From the NCBI RefSeq assembly GCF_003326795.1, contig NZ_JPWI01000018.1, positions 23,223 to 87,222 of the forward strand: DNA of 64,000 nucleotides, in the 5' to 3' direction. Below the pieces are notes generated by a model, which made no database searches, was not told the DNA's origin, and worked only from the letters and a program-made list of their open reading frames with translations. This DNA comes from Thalassospira profundimaris. GTDB lineage: Bacteria > Pseudomonadota > Alphaproteobacteria > Rhodospirillales > Thalassospiraceae. The position numbers were made by a program, and so were the translations under genes. This document shows positions 17,989 through 27,791 of the stretch, one piece after another (within the stretch, counting starts at the first letter, position 1; each line of letters starts with the position of its first letter).

Positions 17989-19497
17989 ATGGAACTCCTA
18001 TCCATCCTGACACCGCTATTCTTTGGACTGGTTGCCGCAGGCACCGTGATCGGCATCATCTTTGGTGCGATCCCCGGCATGACGGCAACCATGGCGGTGG
18101 CTGTGTGTTTGCCGCTGACCTATTCGCTGGGCCTTGAAAACGGGCTGGCACTTTTGCTTGGTCTTTATGTCGGGGGCATTTCAGGCGGTCTGGTTCCCGC
18201 GATCCTTTTGAACATTCCCGGCACCCCGTCATCAATCACCACCACGCTTGACGGCTATCCGATGACCCAGAATGGCGAAGGTGAACGCGCCCTCAAGATC
18301 GGGATTACCTCGTCACTCGTTGGCGGTCTGATCAGTCTGGCCGCCCTTTATCTGTTTGCCCCGGCACTGGCCGATTTTGCGATCAAGTTTTCCTATATCG
18401 AAAAATTCCTGATCATCTTCTTTGCGCTCACCGTGATGGCTGCGCTTTCGAACAGCCTTCTGGTCGGGATTTTCAGCGGCTTTTTGGGTGTTTTCATCAG
18501 CCTGATCGGCGCCTATGACATTTCGCGTGGCGGCAATGGCGAGCTTCGCCTCGTTCCGGAATTCCTTGAATATTACCTTGAAAGCGGATTTTCGCTTCTG
18601 CCGGTTCTGATCGGCTTGTTCGGGCTGGCAACCATCCTGATTGATGCCGAAGAAGGCATGAAGGAAGGCAAGGGCCTTTCGGGGGTCAAGATCGGCGGCA
18701 AGCCCTTCAAGCTATCTGTGTTCAAAGGACAGATCATCAACCTGATCCGGTCTTCATCAATTGGCACCTTTGTCGGCATTCTGCCCGGTGTGGGCGGCAG
18801 CGCGGCGTCCATCCTTGCCTATAGCCAGGAAAAGAACTTTTCCAAGAACCCGGAAAAATTCGGCAAAGGCGCTCCGGCCGGGGTGATTGCATCGGAAAGC
18901 GCCAATAACGGTCTGACCGGCGGGGCACTTGTACCGCTGTTATCACTTGGCATTCCCGGGGATTCCACCACCGCCATCCTGATTGGTGCCTTTACCCTGC
19001 AAGGCATTCAGGTCGGCCCGCTCTTTATCGGCAACAATCCGGTGACCTGGGATGCGATGATCATCGCCATGCTGGCGGCCAATATCATCATGTTCCTTGT
19101 TATGGTTCTGGCCATCCGTCATATCGCCAAGGTCGTCACGGTTCCCAAGAACATTCTGTTCCCGATCATTCTGATGATGTGCGTGGTGGGCGCCTATACG
19201 ATCAATTACGGCGTGATGTTTGATGTCTGGACGCTTTTGATCTTTGGTCTGTTTGGATATCTAGCCCACAAGATCAGGCTTGAAATCGCACCCTTTATCA
19301 TCGGTTTCATTCTGGGCCCATCCGCCGAGATCTATTTTGTCAAAAGTCTGGAATCCTTTGGCACGCTTTCGATCTTCTTTACCAAAAGCTGGATCGCAAT
19401 CCTGCTGTGGGGCTTGATTGCACTTTCGATTGCGTTTTCAATTTCGGTCGCACGCAAGAAAAAGCGCATGAGCAGCGGCATCGACGATCAGGCATGA
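17989..19497 (+). CDS. TctA-family permease subunit
   Basis: 502 residues, the usual size of TctA, with about twelve membrane helices. Conserved Gly/Pro-rich motifs lie in both halves: GAIPGMTATMAVAVCLPLTY near the N-terminus and the matching GILPGVGGSAASILAYSQEK and LGIPGDSTTAILIGAF later. These are the signature repeats of the family. It should be the secondary, ion-driven channel of the importer. It ends in a short Lys/Arg-rich cytosolic tail. A strong hairpin terminator follows. Confidence 0.9.
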   Translation: MELLSILTPLFFGLVAAGTVIGIIFGAIPGMTATMAVAVCLPLTYSLGLENGLALLLGLYVGGISGGLVPAILLNIPGTPSSITTTLDGYPMTQNGEGERALKIGITSSLVGGLISLAALYLFAPALADFAIKFSYIEKFLIIFFALTVMAALSNSLLVGIFSGFLGVFISLIGAYDISRGGNGELRLVPEFLEYYLESGFSLLPVLIGLFGLATILIDAEEGMKEGKGLSGVKIGGKPFKLSVFKGQIINLIRSSSIGTFVGILPGVGGSAASILAYSQEKNFSKNPEKFGKGAPAGVIASESANNGLTGGALVPLLSLGIPGDSTTAILIGAFTLQGIQVGPLFIGNNPVTWDAMIIAMLAANIIMFLVMVLAIRHIAKVVTVPKNILFPIILMMCVVGAYTINYGVMFDVWTLLIFGLFGYLAHKIRLEIAPFIIGFILGPSAEIYFVKSLESFGTLSIFFTKSWIAILLWGLIALSIAFSISVARKKKRMSSGIDDQA

Positions 19498-19509
19498 CGT
19501 TTCAAGACC

Positions 19510-19586
19510 GGGCAAGAAGCAACAGTTCCCTCCCTGTGCTGTGAAGTGGTTTCCACCCGAACCACGCTTCTTGCCCACCATTTTTT
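19510..19586 (+). terminator. Long-stem terminator after the TctCBA operon
   Basis: Perfect 11-base arms GGGCAAGAAGC (19510-19520) and GCTTCTTGCCC (19566-19576) bracket a 45-base loop with further GTGGT/ACCAC pairing. A run of six T follows at 19581-19586. Confidence 0.7.
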
Positions 19587-19687
19587 GCTGATGTAATGTC
19601 CGGCTCAGGCAAAATCATCGTTTTCGGACAGCAACCAATGCCGCGCATCACCAACATGCGGCATTCAGATCAAGAGATCGTAACCCT

Positions 19688-20728
19688 TTGTCATCTGAGC
19701 CAAAACACACTGATCAGACAACGCTTGCCGAAATCAAAAGCGGCACCGTCACGATGGAAACCGTCGGACGGATCGCGGGCGTTTCACAGGTCACTGTTTC
19801 GCGCGCACTCAATGACCCGAAAAAGGTCTCGGCCAAGACCCTGCAGCGTATCCAGGACGCGATCGAACTTACCGGATATGTGCCGAACATGGTTGCCGGT
19901 GCGCTGGCGTCCCGACGCAGCAAACTGATTGCCGCACTGGTGCCGTCAATCACCAACGTCATTTATTCCGACCTGATGCAGAATTTCATCAATGTCATTC
20001 GCGGGTCGGGCTATCACGTTCTGATGGCTGAAACCGGCTTTTCGCAGGATGAAGAACAGGCCGTTGTTTCAACCATGCTCAGCCGCCGCCCCGACGGCAT
20101 TCTTCTGACCGGCATCCATCATTCGGCCAGTTGCAAGCGCATGCTGCTCGGCGCGGGTATTCCGGTGATTGAAGTCTGGGATATTACGGAAAACCCGCTT
20201 GATGTCTGTATCGGCTTTTCACATATCAAGGCTGGCGAGGAAATGGCCCGCTATGCCGCCCGCAAAGGCTATGACAAGGCGCTGATTGTTTCGGCCGGGG
20301 ATGAACGCGCTTTGCGCCGCAAGGACGCCTTTGCCGCCCAGTTCGGACAACTGACCGGCAATCCGCCGATTGAAGTTCTTTATGAGGCCGGAGCAACCAT
20401 TGAACGCGGGCGAAACGGCCTGACCAGTGGCCTTGCAAAGGGCTTCAAGAACGGCATCATCATGTGCAGCTCCGACCTTTTGGCACATGGCATCCTGATC
20501 GAGGCACAGGCGCGCGGCATCCGCATTCCCGAAGATATGGCTGTCCTTGGTTTTGGCAATCAGGATTTCTCGGCCTTTACCCTCCCTGCCCTGACCACGG
20601 TCGAGATCAACCGTCCCGATCTTGGCAAACGTGCGGCCGAGGCACTGGTGGCGCGGATTGAAAATCAGCCATTACCAACCAAGTCGATTGATGTCGGGTT
20701 TGAGATTATCGAACGCGCATCAACCTGA
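19688..20728 (+). CDS. LacI-family transcriptional regulator
   Basis: 346 residues if translation starts at TTG 19688; an ATG at 19754 would cut into the DNA-binding domain, so the longer form is used. The helix-turn-helix VGRIAGVSQVTVSRALNDPKKVSAKTLQRI and hinge GYVPNMVAGALASRRS are clear. A periplasmic-binding-protein-like effector domain follows, with the late motif GFGNQDFSAFTLPALTTVEI seen in GntR-type gluconate repressors. It follows the TctCBA operon and should sense a sugar acid. The two CG-centred TGTATGCGCATACA dyads at 16.0-16.2 kb are its likely targets. Start and target are inferred. Confidence 0.85.
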   Translation: MSSEPKHTDQTTLAEIKSGTVTMETVGRIAGVSQVTVSRALNDPKKVSAKTLQRIQDAIELTGYVPNMVAGALASRRSKLIAALVPSITNVIYSDLMQNFINVIRGSGYHVLMAETGFSQDEEQAVVSTMLSRRPDGILLTGIHHSASCKRMLLGAGIPVIEVWDITENPLDVCIGFSHIKAGEEMARYAARKGYDKALIVSAGDERALRRKDAFAAQFGQLTGNPPIEVLYEAGATIERGRNGLTSGLAKGFKNGIIMCSSDLLAHGILIEAQARGIRIPEDMAVLGFGNQDFSAFTLPALTTVEINRPDLGKRAAEALVARIENQPLPTKSIDVGFEIIERAST

Positions 20729-20739
20729 CCGCTATCGGA

Positions 20740-21549
20740 TCAGGCAAAGCGACGAAACAGCCCGCGCCGTTCGCGACAAATCAAGGTCAAGCCCGCCTGC
20801 CGTGCCAGATTAACCGCGGTCAATGTCGGCCCCGAAAGGGTGACAAGCCCGCCGATCCCGCATTGCACGGTCTTGGTGACAATTTCATAGGAACAGCGAC
20901 TGGTCATCAGGATAAACCCGCCCGTCGCATCAATCCCCTGACGAACCACAGCGCCCAGCACCTTATCAAGGGCGTTATGGCGTCCGATATCCTCGCGGAC
21001 CAGCTTGATGTTACCGCCAACATCGACAAAGGCACTGGCATGCAAAAGCCCGCCGCCTTCACGATTGCGAGTCTGAAGATCGGGAAGCGCGTCAATGGCC
21101 CGCAAGACGATGTCCTGCGCCATATTGCCCGGCACGACCTTGCCGATCTTGTCCATTGCCACCGCTTCGAGTGACTGCACACCGCACAGCCCGCAGCCCG
21201 ACCGGCCTTCAAGGGTGCGGCTACGTTCATCAAGGCGATCAAACACGTCTTCATGCAGATCGGCTTCGATCACATAGCCCTGAAGGGTTTTTCGAACATC
21301 GCGCAAGGTGATTTGGGAAATGTCATCGGCAATCCCCTCGGACAGGGCAAAGCCGATCATGAAATCTTCGAGATCATGGGGCGATACCATCATCACCGCA
21401 TGCGATTTGCCATTAAACGTCAAGGCAGCCGGAACTTCCGGCTGCAAGATCATTGGCGCATCGTCATTGCCGTCATCGCGTGAAATGGCGCGCGCCAGAT
21501 CGACATCGCGACCGTCAAGAATGCGGTTCTCTGATGGTTTGGGCGTCAT
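20740..21549 (-). CDS. fdhD: Formate dehydrogenase accessory sulfurtransferase FdhD (FdsC)
   Basis: 269 residues. FdhD transfers sulfur from IscS to the molybdenum cofactor before its insertion into formate dehydrogenase. The essential Cys pair is in GRSGCGLCGV, and the family blocks LHASAFVD, VREDIGRHNALDKVLG and LMTSRCSYEIVTK are present. Its ATG overlaps the fdsD stop by 4 bases (ATGA), placing it last in the fds operon. It converges on the LacI gene with only 11 bases between stops and no clear terminator. Confidence 0.95.
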   Translation of the reverse strand: MTPKPSENRILDGRDVDLARAISRDDGNDDAPMILQPEVPAALTFNGKSHAVMMVSPHDLEDFMIGFALSEGIADDISQITLRDVRKTLQGYVIEADLHEDVFDRLDERSRTLEGRSGCGLCGVQSLEAVAMDKIGKVVPGNMAQDIVLRAIDALPDLQTRNREGGGLLHASAFVDVGGNIKLVREDIGRHNALDKVLGAVVRQGIDATGGFILMTSRCSYEIVTKTVQCGIGGLVTLSGPTLTAVNLARQAGLTLICRERRGLFRRFA

Positions 21550-21770
21550 GCGGTTTCTTTGACCTTGCGGATCGAAGGGGCCGCTTCAAGAACCAGCGGA
21601 TCAAAACCTTCATGTCCGGCAGAAATCATGTCAAACAGCTGTTTGCGCATGCGCGGTTCCCAGAAATCGCTGATATGACCAGCGACACCCGCAGCCGCCT
21701 CTTCCTTGGGCTGCGATTTGAAAAAGGTCGCGATCTGATTGGCCATATAGACAAGTTTGTCAGGTGCCAT
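21546..21770 (-). CDS. fdsD: Formate dehydrogenase delta subunit FdsD
   Basis: 74 residues, matching the small FdsD proteins found with NAD-dependent molybdenum formate dehydrogenases. The start MAPDKLVYMANQIATFF and the segment HISDFWEPRMRKQL are typical. FdsD is thought to help assemble or stabilise the enzyme. It follows fdsA after 94 bases and overlaps fdhD. Confidence 0.9.
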   Translation of the reverse strand: MAPDKLVYMANQIATFFKSQPKEEAAAGVAGHISDFWEPRMRKQLFDMISAGHEGFDPLVLEAAPSIRKVKETA

Positions 21771-21864
21771 TGCTGTTCACTCTTTGGCTGTAACTTTTCG
21801 ATATTCAAAGGATTTGCCAGATATCATGCACAAGCGAGTATAGCACAATATCTGGCAGGGTATC

Positions 21865-24744
21865 CTATTCGGCGGCATCCATGCGCGGCTTGATCCGCCG
21901 CGACTGTTCGGCCTGACGGTCATATTCCACCTGCCATTCCGACGGTCCGTTGCTTGGCGAGACCTGAACAGCTGTGACCTTGTATTCCGGGCAATTGGTC
22001 GCCCAGTCGGTAAAGTCGGTAGTGATCACGTTGGCCTGCGTACCCGGATGGTGGAAGGTTGTGTAAACCACACCCGGTGCGACGCGATCGGTAATGGTGG
22101 CGCGAAGGGATGTTTCGCCAGACCGCGATGCAAGACGGATCCAGTCACCTTCGCGAATGCCGCGCTGTTCTGCGTCATGCGGATGGATTTCCAGAAGGTC
22201 TTCCTTATGCCAGGCGGTATTTTCAGTACGGCGGGTCTGTGCGCCCACATTATACTGACTAAGGATACGCCCGGTCGTGAGAAGCAGCGGGAAGCGCGGA
22301 CCGGTACGTTCATCGGTTGCCACATATTCGGTGACAACGAATTTGCCCTTGCCGCGAACAAAGCCGTCAATATGCATGACCGGTGTTCCCAGCGGCGCCT
22401 TGTCATTGCATGGCCACTGCACTGATCCTTCGCGTTCGAGAAGGTCATAGCTGACATTGGCAAAGCTTGGCGTGGTTGCCGCGATTTCCGCCATCACCTG
22501 TGACGGGTGGGTGTAGCTCCAGTCCAGCCCCATGGCGCGCGCAAGGTTCTGGGTCACCTCCCAATCGGCAAAGCCGTTCATCGGTGTCATGACCTTGCGT
22601 ACGCGGTTGATGCGGCGTTCGGCATTGGTAAAAGTCCCGTCCTTTTCAAGGAAGGTCGAACCGGGCAGGAAGACATGGGCATAGTTCGCTGTTTCGTTCA
22701 GGAACAGGTCATGGACGACAACACATTCCATCGCGGCAAGACCGGCGGCAACATGCTTGGTATCGGGATCGGACTGAAGGATATCCTCGCCCTGAATATA
22801 GATGCCCTTAAACGTGCCTTCGACCGCGGCATCAAGCATGTTGGGGATACGAAGCCCCGGTTCGTCGTCAAGTTTCACACCCCAGATATCTTCAAAGATA
22901 TCGCGGGTCGCACTATCCTGAATATGGCGATAGCCCGGCAATTCATGCGGGAATGATCCCATATCACAGGACCCTTGCACGTTGTTCTGACCACGCAGCG
23001 GGTTCACGCCAACACCCGGACGGCCGATATTGCCGGTCGCCATGGCAAGGTTGGCAATCGCTATCACGGTGGTGGAACCCTGACTATGTTCAGTTACACC
23101 CAGCCCGTAATAGATCGCACCGTTGCCACCCGTGGCAAAGGCACGCGCCGCCGTGCGCATAGCATCGGCATCAACACCGGTCATTTCGGCAATCGCTTCG
23201 GGGCTGTGCTTGGGGTCGGACACAAAGGTCGCCCAATCCTGGAATTCATCCCAGTCACAACGTTCACGAACGAACGCCTCGTCAAACAGGCCCTCGGTCA
23301 CGATGACATGGGCAAGAGATGTCAAAACCGCGACATTGGTTCCCGGACGCAAAGCCAGATGCGCAACCGCCTCGATATGCGGGGAACGAACCAGATCAAT
23401 CCGGCGCGGATCAATCACGATCAGTTTCGCCCCCTGACGCAGACGCTTTTTCAAACGCGAGGCAAAAACAGGATGCCCGTCCGTCGGGTTCGCCCCAATC
23501 AGGATGACCACATCGGTTTGTTCGACAGAATCAAAATCCTGCGTCCCGGCCGATGTGCCAAAGGTGGTTTTAAGGCCATAGCCGGTCGGCGAATGACAGA
23601 CACGCGCACAGGTATCGACGTTGTTGTTGCCAAAGCCCGCACGGACCAGCTTCTGAACAAGGAAGGTTTCCTCGTTGGTGCAACGTGATGACGTGATCCC
23701 GCCAAGTGCACCCTTGCCGTATTTGGCCTGAATACCCCTGAACTTGTCGGCGGTGAAGCGAAGGGCTTCTTCCCAGCTGACTTCCTGCCAGGGATCATCT
23801 ACACTTTCGCGGATCATCGGATTGAGAATGCGGTCCTTGTGATTGGCATAGCCATAGGCAAAGCGCCCTTTGACACAGGAATGACCACGGTTGGCCTTGC
23901 CATCCTTGAACGGCAACATGCGCACCAGCTCCTCGCCGCGCATTTCGGCCTTGAACGAACAGCCGACCCCGCAATAGGCACAGGTGGTAACGACCGAATG
24001 TTCCGGCTGACCGATTTCGATGACCGATTTTTCCTGAAGGGTTGCGGTCGGGCAGGCCTGAACACAAGCGCCACAGGATACGCATTCGGAATCAAGGAAA
24101 TCTTCGTGCATGCCCGGCGAGACACGGGATTCAAACCCGCGACCTTCGATGGTCAGGGCAAAGGTGCCCTGCACTTCTTCACAGGCACGGACACAGCGCG
24201 AACAGACAATGCATTTCGACGGGTCATAGGTGAAGTACGGGTTAGTCTGATCCTTGGCCATATAGCGCGGGTTATCTTCCCCGTTCTGGCGGACCTGAAC
24301 GTGGTTACCGCCTTCATAGCCATAGCGCACATCACGCAGACCAACCGCACCTGCCATGTCCTGAAGTTCACAATCACCATTGGCGGCACAGGTCAGGCAA
24401 TCCAGCGGATGGTCGGAAATGTAAAGTTCCATCACCCCTTTACGGATTTTCTTAAGCCTTTCGGTCTGGGTATGGACCACCATGCCATCATATGCTGGTG
24501 TGGTGCAGGATGCCGGTGTGCCGTTGCGGCCTTCGACCTCAACCAGACACAGACGGCAGGAGCCAAACGCATCAACCATATCGGTCGCGCAAAGCTTGGG
24601 CACCTGAATGCCTGCTTCCATCGAGGCCCGCATAACCGATGTGCCTTCGGGCACGGTCACGTCCCTGCCATCAATGGTCAGCGTGACGGTCTTTTCGGAT
24701 TTGGCGGCGGGGGTTCCGTAGTCGACTTCTTTGATCAAGGACAT
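21865..24744 (-). CDS. fdsA: NAD-dependent formate dehydrogenase alpha (catalytic) subunit FdsA
   Basis: 959 residues, full length for FdsA. It has an N-terminal [2Fe-2S] ferredoxin domain (Cys in PKLCATDM, GSCRLC) and a NuoG-type His/Cys cluster region (DHPLDCLTCAANGDCELQ). Two [4Fe-4S] ferredoxin motifs (CIVCSRCVRACEE and CVSCGACVQACPT) and a cluster at CAYCGVGC come next, then the molybdopterin domain. The catalytic Cys-His pair is in DTCARVCHSPTG. It oxidises formate to CO2 and passes electrons through the clusters to FdsB and NAD+. The C-terminal MoCo-binding domain is complete. It starts 4 bases after the fdsB stop. Confidence 0.95.
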   Translation of the reverse strand: MSLIKEVDYGTPAAKSEKTVTLTIDGRDVTVPEGTSVMRASMEAGIQVPKLCATDMVDAFGSCRLCLVEVEGRNGTPASCTTPAYDGMVVHTQTERLKKIRKGVMELYISDHPLDCLTCAANGDCELQDMAGAVGLRDVRYGYEGGNHVQVRQNGEDNPRYMAKDQTNPYFTYDPSKCIVCSRCVRACEEVQGTFALTIEGRGFESRVSPGMHEDFLDSECVSCGACVQACPTATLQEKSVIEIGQPEHSVVTTCAYCGVGCSFKAEMRGEELVRMLPFKDGKANRGHSCVKGRFAYGYANHKDRILNPMIRESVDDPWQEVSWEEALRFTADKFRGIQAKYGKGALGGITSSRCTNEETFLVQKLVRAGFGNNNVDTCARVCHSPTGYGLKTTFGTSAGTQDFDSVEQTDVVILIGANPTDGHPVFASRLKKRLRQGAKLIVIDPRRIDLVRSPHIEAVAHLALRPGTNVAVLTSLAHVIVTEGLFDEAFVRERCDWDEFQDWATFVSDPKHSPEAIAEMTGVDADAMRTAARAFATGGNGAIYYGLGVTEHSQGSTTVIAIANLAMATGNIGRPGVGVNPLRGQNNVQGSCDMGSFPHELPGYRHIQDSATRDIFEDIWGVKLDDEPGLRIPNMLDAAVEGTFKGIYIQGEDILQSDPDTKHVAAGLAAMECVVVHDLFLNETANYAHVFLPGSTFLEKDGTFTNAERRINRVRKVMTPMNGFADWEVTQNLARAMGLDWSYTHPSQVMAEIAATTPSFANVSYDLLEREGSVQWPCNDKAPLGTPVMHIDGFVRGKGKFVVTEYVATDERTGPRFPLLLTTGRILSQYNVGAQTRRTENTAWHKEDLLEIHPHDAEQRGIREGDWIRLASRSGETSLRATITDRVAPGVVYTTFHHPGTQANVITTDFTDWATNCPEYKVTAVQVSPSNGPSEWQVEYDRQAEQSRRIKPRMDAAE

Positions 24745-24748
24745 CGTA

Positions 24749-26305
24749 TTACTCCGCAGCTATATCAAGCGCACGTGGCTTGAAATCATCAGGGAAATGG
24801 TTCAGGGCACTCAGCACCGGATAGGGCGTAAAGCCACCCAGTGCACAGAGCGATCCGAACTTCATGGTTTCACAAAGATCGCGCAGAAGTTCGATCTGCA
24901 ATTCGGGCTCTTCGCCACGTTCAAGCTTGTCGACAACTTCGGTGCCACGGATCGACCCGATGCGGCATGGCGTGCATTTGCCACATGATTCAATCGCGCA
25001 GAATTCCATAGCAAAGCGGGCCTGCTTCATCATGTCGACCGTATCGTCAAAAACGACCACGCCTGCATGACCGATCAGGCCATCGCGCTTGGCGAATTCT
25101 TCGTAGTCAAAGGGCGTATCAAACAGTTCACGCGGGAAATAGGCGCCCAGCGGCCCCCCAACCTGCACGGCCTTGACCGGACGACCGGTTGCCGTGCCAC
25201 CGCCAATCTGTTCGACAATTTCGCCCAGTGTCAGACCAAAGCCGATCTCGTAAAGACCGCCATGTTTGACATTGCCGGCAATCTGGATCGGGATGGTGCC
25301 ACGTGACCGGCCCATGCCGAAATCGCGATAATATTCCGGACCCTTTTCAAGAATGACCGGAACCGAGCACAGGGAAATCACGTTGTTCACAACCGTGGGA
25401 CGGCCCATGAAACCCTGAAGCGCTGGAAGTGGCGGCTTGGCACGCACAACACCACGCTTGCCTTCCATGCTGTTCAGAAGCGAGGTTTCCTCGCCACAGA
25501 CATAGGCACCTGCCCCCATGCGAACTTCCATATCGAATGCCTTGCCCGAACCAAGAACACTGGCCCCCAGAAGTCCCGCCGAACGGGCAACGTCAATCGC
25601 CTCGTTCATGATACGGATCGCATCGGGATATTCCGAACGGGTATAGACATAGCCCTTGGTCGCCCCGGTCGCGAGACCGGCAATGATCATGCCTTCGATC
25701 AGGACGAAGGGTTCACCTTCCATGATCATGCGATCGGCAAAGGTGCCGCTGTCGCCTTCGTCGGCATTACAAACGATATATTTCTGATCGCCCGGCGCTT
25801 CGCGTACCGTGTTCCATTTGATGCCGGTCGGGAAACCGGCACCGCCACGTCCGCGCAGACCACTGTCGGTCACCGCCTTGACGATGTCGGCCGCCGACAT
25901 TTTCAAAGCGTTTTCAAGACCCGTAAGGCCATCATGGGCGCGATAATCGTCAAGCGATACCGGGTCAATAATGCCGCAACGCTGGAATGTCAGGCGCGAC
26001 TGGCTTTTAAGGAACGGGATATCCTGGGTACGGCCAAGATAACGTTTGTGTTCCCCGCCCTTAAGGAAGTCGGCAGCAAACAGGGCATCGATATCATCGG
26101 TGCTGACCGGGCCATAGGCGACACGCCCGCGTGGTGTTTCAACCTCGACCATTGGTTCCAGCCAATACATGCCAAACGATCCGTTGCGCACGATTTTAAC
26201 ATCGGCACCGATCTTTTCGGCCTTGCTGGCAATGGCGCTTGCCACTTCATCTGCACCAAGGGCAACAGCACCGGAATCCAGCGGGACATAAACCTTGATA
26301 CTCAT
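24749..26305 (-). CDS. fdsB: NAD-dependent formate dehydrogenase beta subunit FdsB
   Basis: 518 residues, NuoF-like. GRGGAGFPTGIKWN binds NADH and FMN, CNADEGDSGTF and YVCGEETSLLNSMEGKRG are flavin-pocket motifs, and the cluster ESCGKCTPCRIGS binds [4Fe-4S]. A thioredoxin-like N-terminal region of about 100 residues precedes. It takes electrons from FdsA and reduces NAD+. The start overlaps the fdsG stop by 4 bases. Confidence 0.95.
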   Translation of the reverse strand: MSIKVYVPLDSGAVALGADEVASAIASKAEKIGADVKIVRNGSFGMYWLEPMVEVETPRGRVAYGPVSTDDIDALFAADFLKGGEHKRYLGRTQDIPFLKSQSRLTFQRCGIIDPVSLDDYRAHDGLTGLENALKMSAADIVKAVTDSGLRGRGGAGFPTGIKWNTVREAPGDQKYIVCNADEGDSGTFADRMIMEGEPFVLIEGMIIAGLATGATKGYVYTRSEYPDAIRIMNEAIDVARSAGLLGASVLGSGKAFDMEVRMGAGAYVCGEETSLLNSMEGKRGVVRAKPPLPALQGFMGRPTVVNNVISLCSVPVILEKGPEYYRDFGMGRSRGTIPIQIAGNVKHGGLYEIGFGLTLGEIVEQIGGGTATGRPVKAVQVGGPLGAYFPRELFDTPFDYEEFAKRDGLIGHAGVVVFDDTVDMMKQARFAMEFCAIESCGKCTPCRIGSIRGTEVVDKLERGEEPELQIELLRDLCETMKFGSLCALGGFTPYPVLSALNHFPDDFKPRALDIAAE

Positions 26306-26775
26306 GCGCCCACCTCGTCGAGAATACGGTTCATGCGATCCCTGGTCACGCGACCAACCACCTTGCCATCAACCATCGCAGCTGGCGCACAGGCACAAAG
26401 ACCAAGACAGAAAACCGGTTCCAGCGTGATCTTGCGATCAGATGTGGTTTGCGACCAGTCGACTTTCAGATGGCGACGGACCTGATCACCAAGCGCATCT
26501 GCGCCCATTGCCTGACAGGCTTCGGCACGGCAGATCTTGATGACATGCTTGCCCGCCTTTTCTTCGCGGAAGTCATGATAGAAGCTTGCCACCCCGTGGA
26601 CTTCAGCCCGGCTGAGGTTCAGTTTTTTGGCAATTGTCTGAAGCGCGCCTTCGGGGATGTGACCGAACTCTTCCTGCACTTCGTGCAAAATGGGAAGTAG
26701 CGGGCCTTCCATCGTGATCATCTGATCACAAATGGCCTCGACGCGGACATTCTGGTCCTTGGTCGTTTCCGACAT
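26302..26775 (-). CDS. fdsG: NAD-dependent formate dehydrogenase gamma subunit FdsG
   Basis: 157 residues from ATG 26775, which has GAGG seven bases upstream; the frame is open for 20 more codons but without better signals. NuoE-like: the [2Fe-2S] ligands are in CRAEACQAMG and CLGLCACAP, and FGHIPEGALQTIAKKL and GVASFYHDF are conserved blocks. It links FdsB to the electron chain. First structural gene of the operon, 122 bases after the LysR gene. Confidence 0.95.
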   Translation of the reverse strand: MSETTKDQNVRVEAICDQMITMEGPLLPILHEVQEEFGHIPEGALQTIAKKLNLSRAEVHGVASFYHDFREEKAGKHVIKICRAEACQAMGADALGDQVRRHLKVDWSQTTSDRKITLEPVFCLGLCACAPAAMVDGKVVGRVTRDRMNRILDEVGA

Positions 26776-26871
26776 GCAAGCCTCTCTCTCAAGCATGTTG
26801 CAGATATCTTTGTTATTCTTGCCAGTGTCGGGCATCTGGACCGCCCGTTCAATAAAGCCATCCCGTTACGC

Positions 26872-26888
26872 GATAGCGAAAACCTATC
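26872..26888 (-). promoter_or_regulatory. Candidate LysR-type site upstream of fdsG
   Basis: GATAG, seven bases, CTATC: a perfect dyad containing the T-N11-A pattern (T26874, A26886) of LysR-type operators. It lies about 97 bases before the fdsG start, in the gap after the LysR gene. Confidence 0.5.
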
Positions 26889-26897
26889 AAGGAACGA

Positions 26898-27791
26898 TCA
26901 GGCCGGTTCGAGTTCCGATAAAAGCTTTGCTTCTTTTAACAGTGCCGACACAACTGGCGTTGCCGGTTCACGTTTTGCCGCGATCATTCCAACCAGATGA
27001 GCCGCATCGGGCTCTATGATGGGAATAGATTTCACGCGATCATGAAGACTGAACTCGCGGATCATCTTCACCGGCATGATGCTGGCCCAGTTTCCGGTAT
27101 GAACATGGGTAAACAGGGCAATCATCGAATCACTTTCGAGGGTCGGTGCCACCCGTGCACCAGCCTCGTTAAGGTGTTGATTGATAATCCGGCGGTTCTG
27201 CATATCAGGCGTCAGAAGACAGAGCGGAAATTCCGCTGCTTCGCGCCAGGTGATGCTCTCGCGATCTCCGATATCATCGAAATTCGAGGTCACCAGATGA
27301 TAGCGTTCATAATAAAGCGGGATTGATGTCACCCGACCAAGCGGTTCATTATCAAGATAGGTAATGCCGACATCAATTTGAAGATCATCAAGCAGAGCCT
27401 GAATTTCGGTTGATGTGCGCGACAGGATCGCAAATGTCACATCGGGGTGTTTTTCGCGAAACGGCGTGGTCAGTTCCTGCACCATCGAGAGCGCGGTTGG
27501 AATAACCGCAATCTGCACCTGCCCGGTCAGACCGAACCGCATGGCGCGCATTTCATCGCGCATCGAACGGGTGCTGCCGACAATATGGCGCGCCCATTCC
27601 AGAACACGTTCACCTTCGGGTGTCAGGCCCTGATAGCGCGATCCGCGCTTGACCAAGACGACACCAAGATGGTCCTCAAGCTGGCGGAGCGCACTGGACA
27701 AAGTCGGCTGTGTGACGCCGCATTCCTCGGCGGCATGTCCAAAATGCTGCTCACGGGCGAGCACCATAAACATTTCGAGTTTATCGATCAT
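26898..27791 (-). CDS. LysR-family regulator, probably of the fds operon
   Basis: 297 residues. The N-terminal winged helix contains HFGHAAEECGVTQPTLSSALRQLEDHLGV, and a LysR substrate-binding domain follows (TFAILSRTSTEIQALLDDLQIDVGI). It lies upstream of fdsGBAD-fdhD on the same strand. LysR proteins in this position (FdsR type) control formate dehydrogenase in response to formate; here that is inference from context. A T-N11-A dyad lies in the gap to fdsG. Upstream of its own start is an unusual nested inverted repeat. Confidence 0.85.
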   Translation of the reverse strand: MIDKLEMFMVLAREQHFGHAAEECGVTQPTLSSALRQLEDHLGVVLVKRGSRYQGLTPEGERVLEWARHIVGSTRSMRDEMRAMRFGLTGQVQIAVIPTALSMVQELTTPFREKHPDVTFAILSRTSTEIQALLDDLQIDVGITYLDNEPLGRVTSIPLYYERYHLVTSNFDDIGDRESITWREAAEFPLCLLTPDMQNRRIINQHLNEAGARVAPTLESDSMIALFTHVHTGNWASIMPVKMIREFSLHDRVKSIPIIEPDAAHLVGMIAAKREPATPVVSALLKEAKLLSELEPA

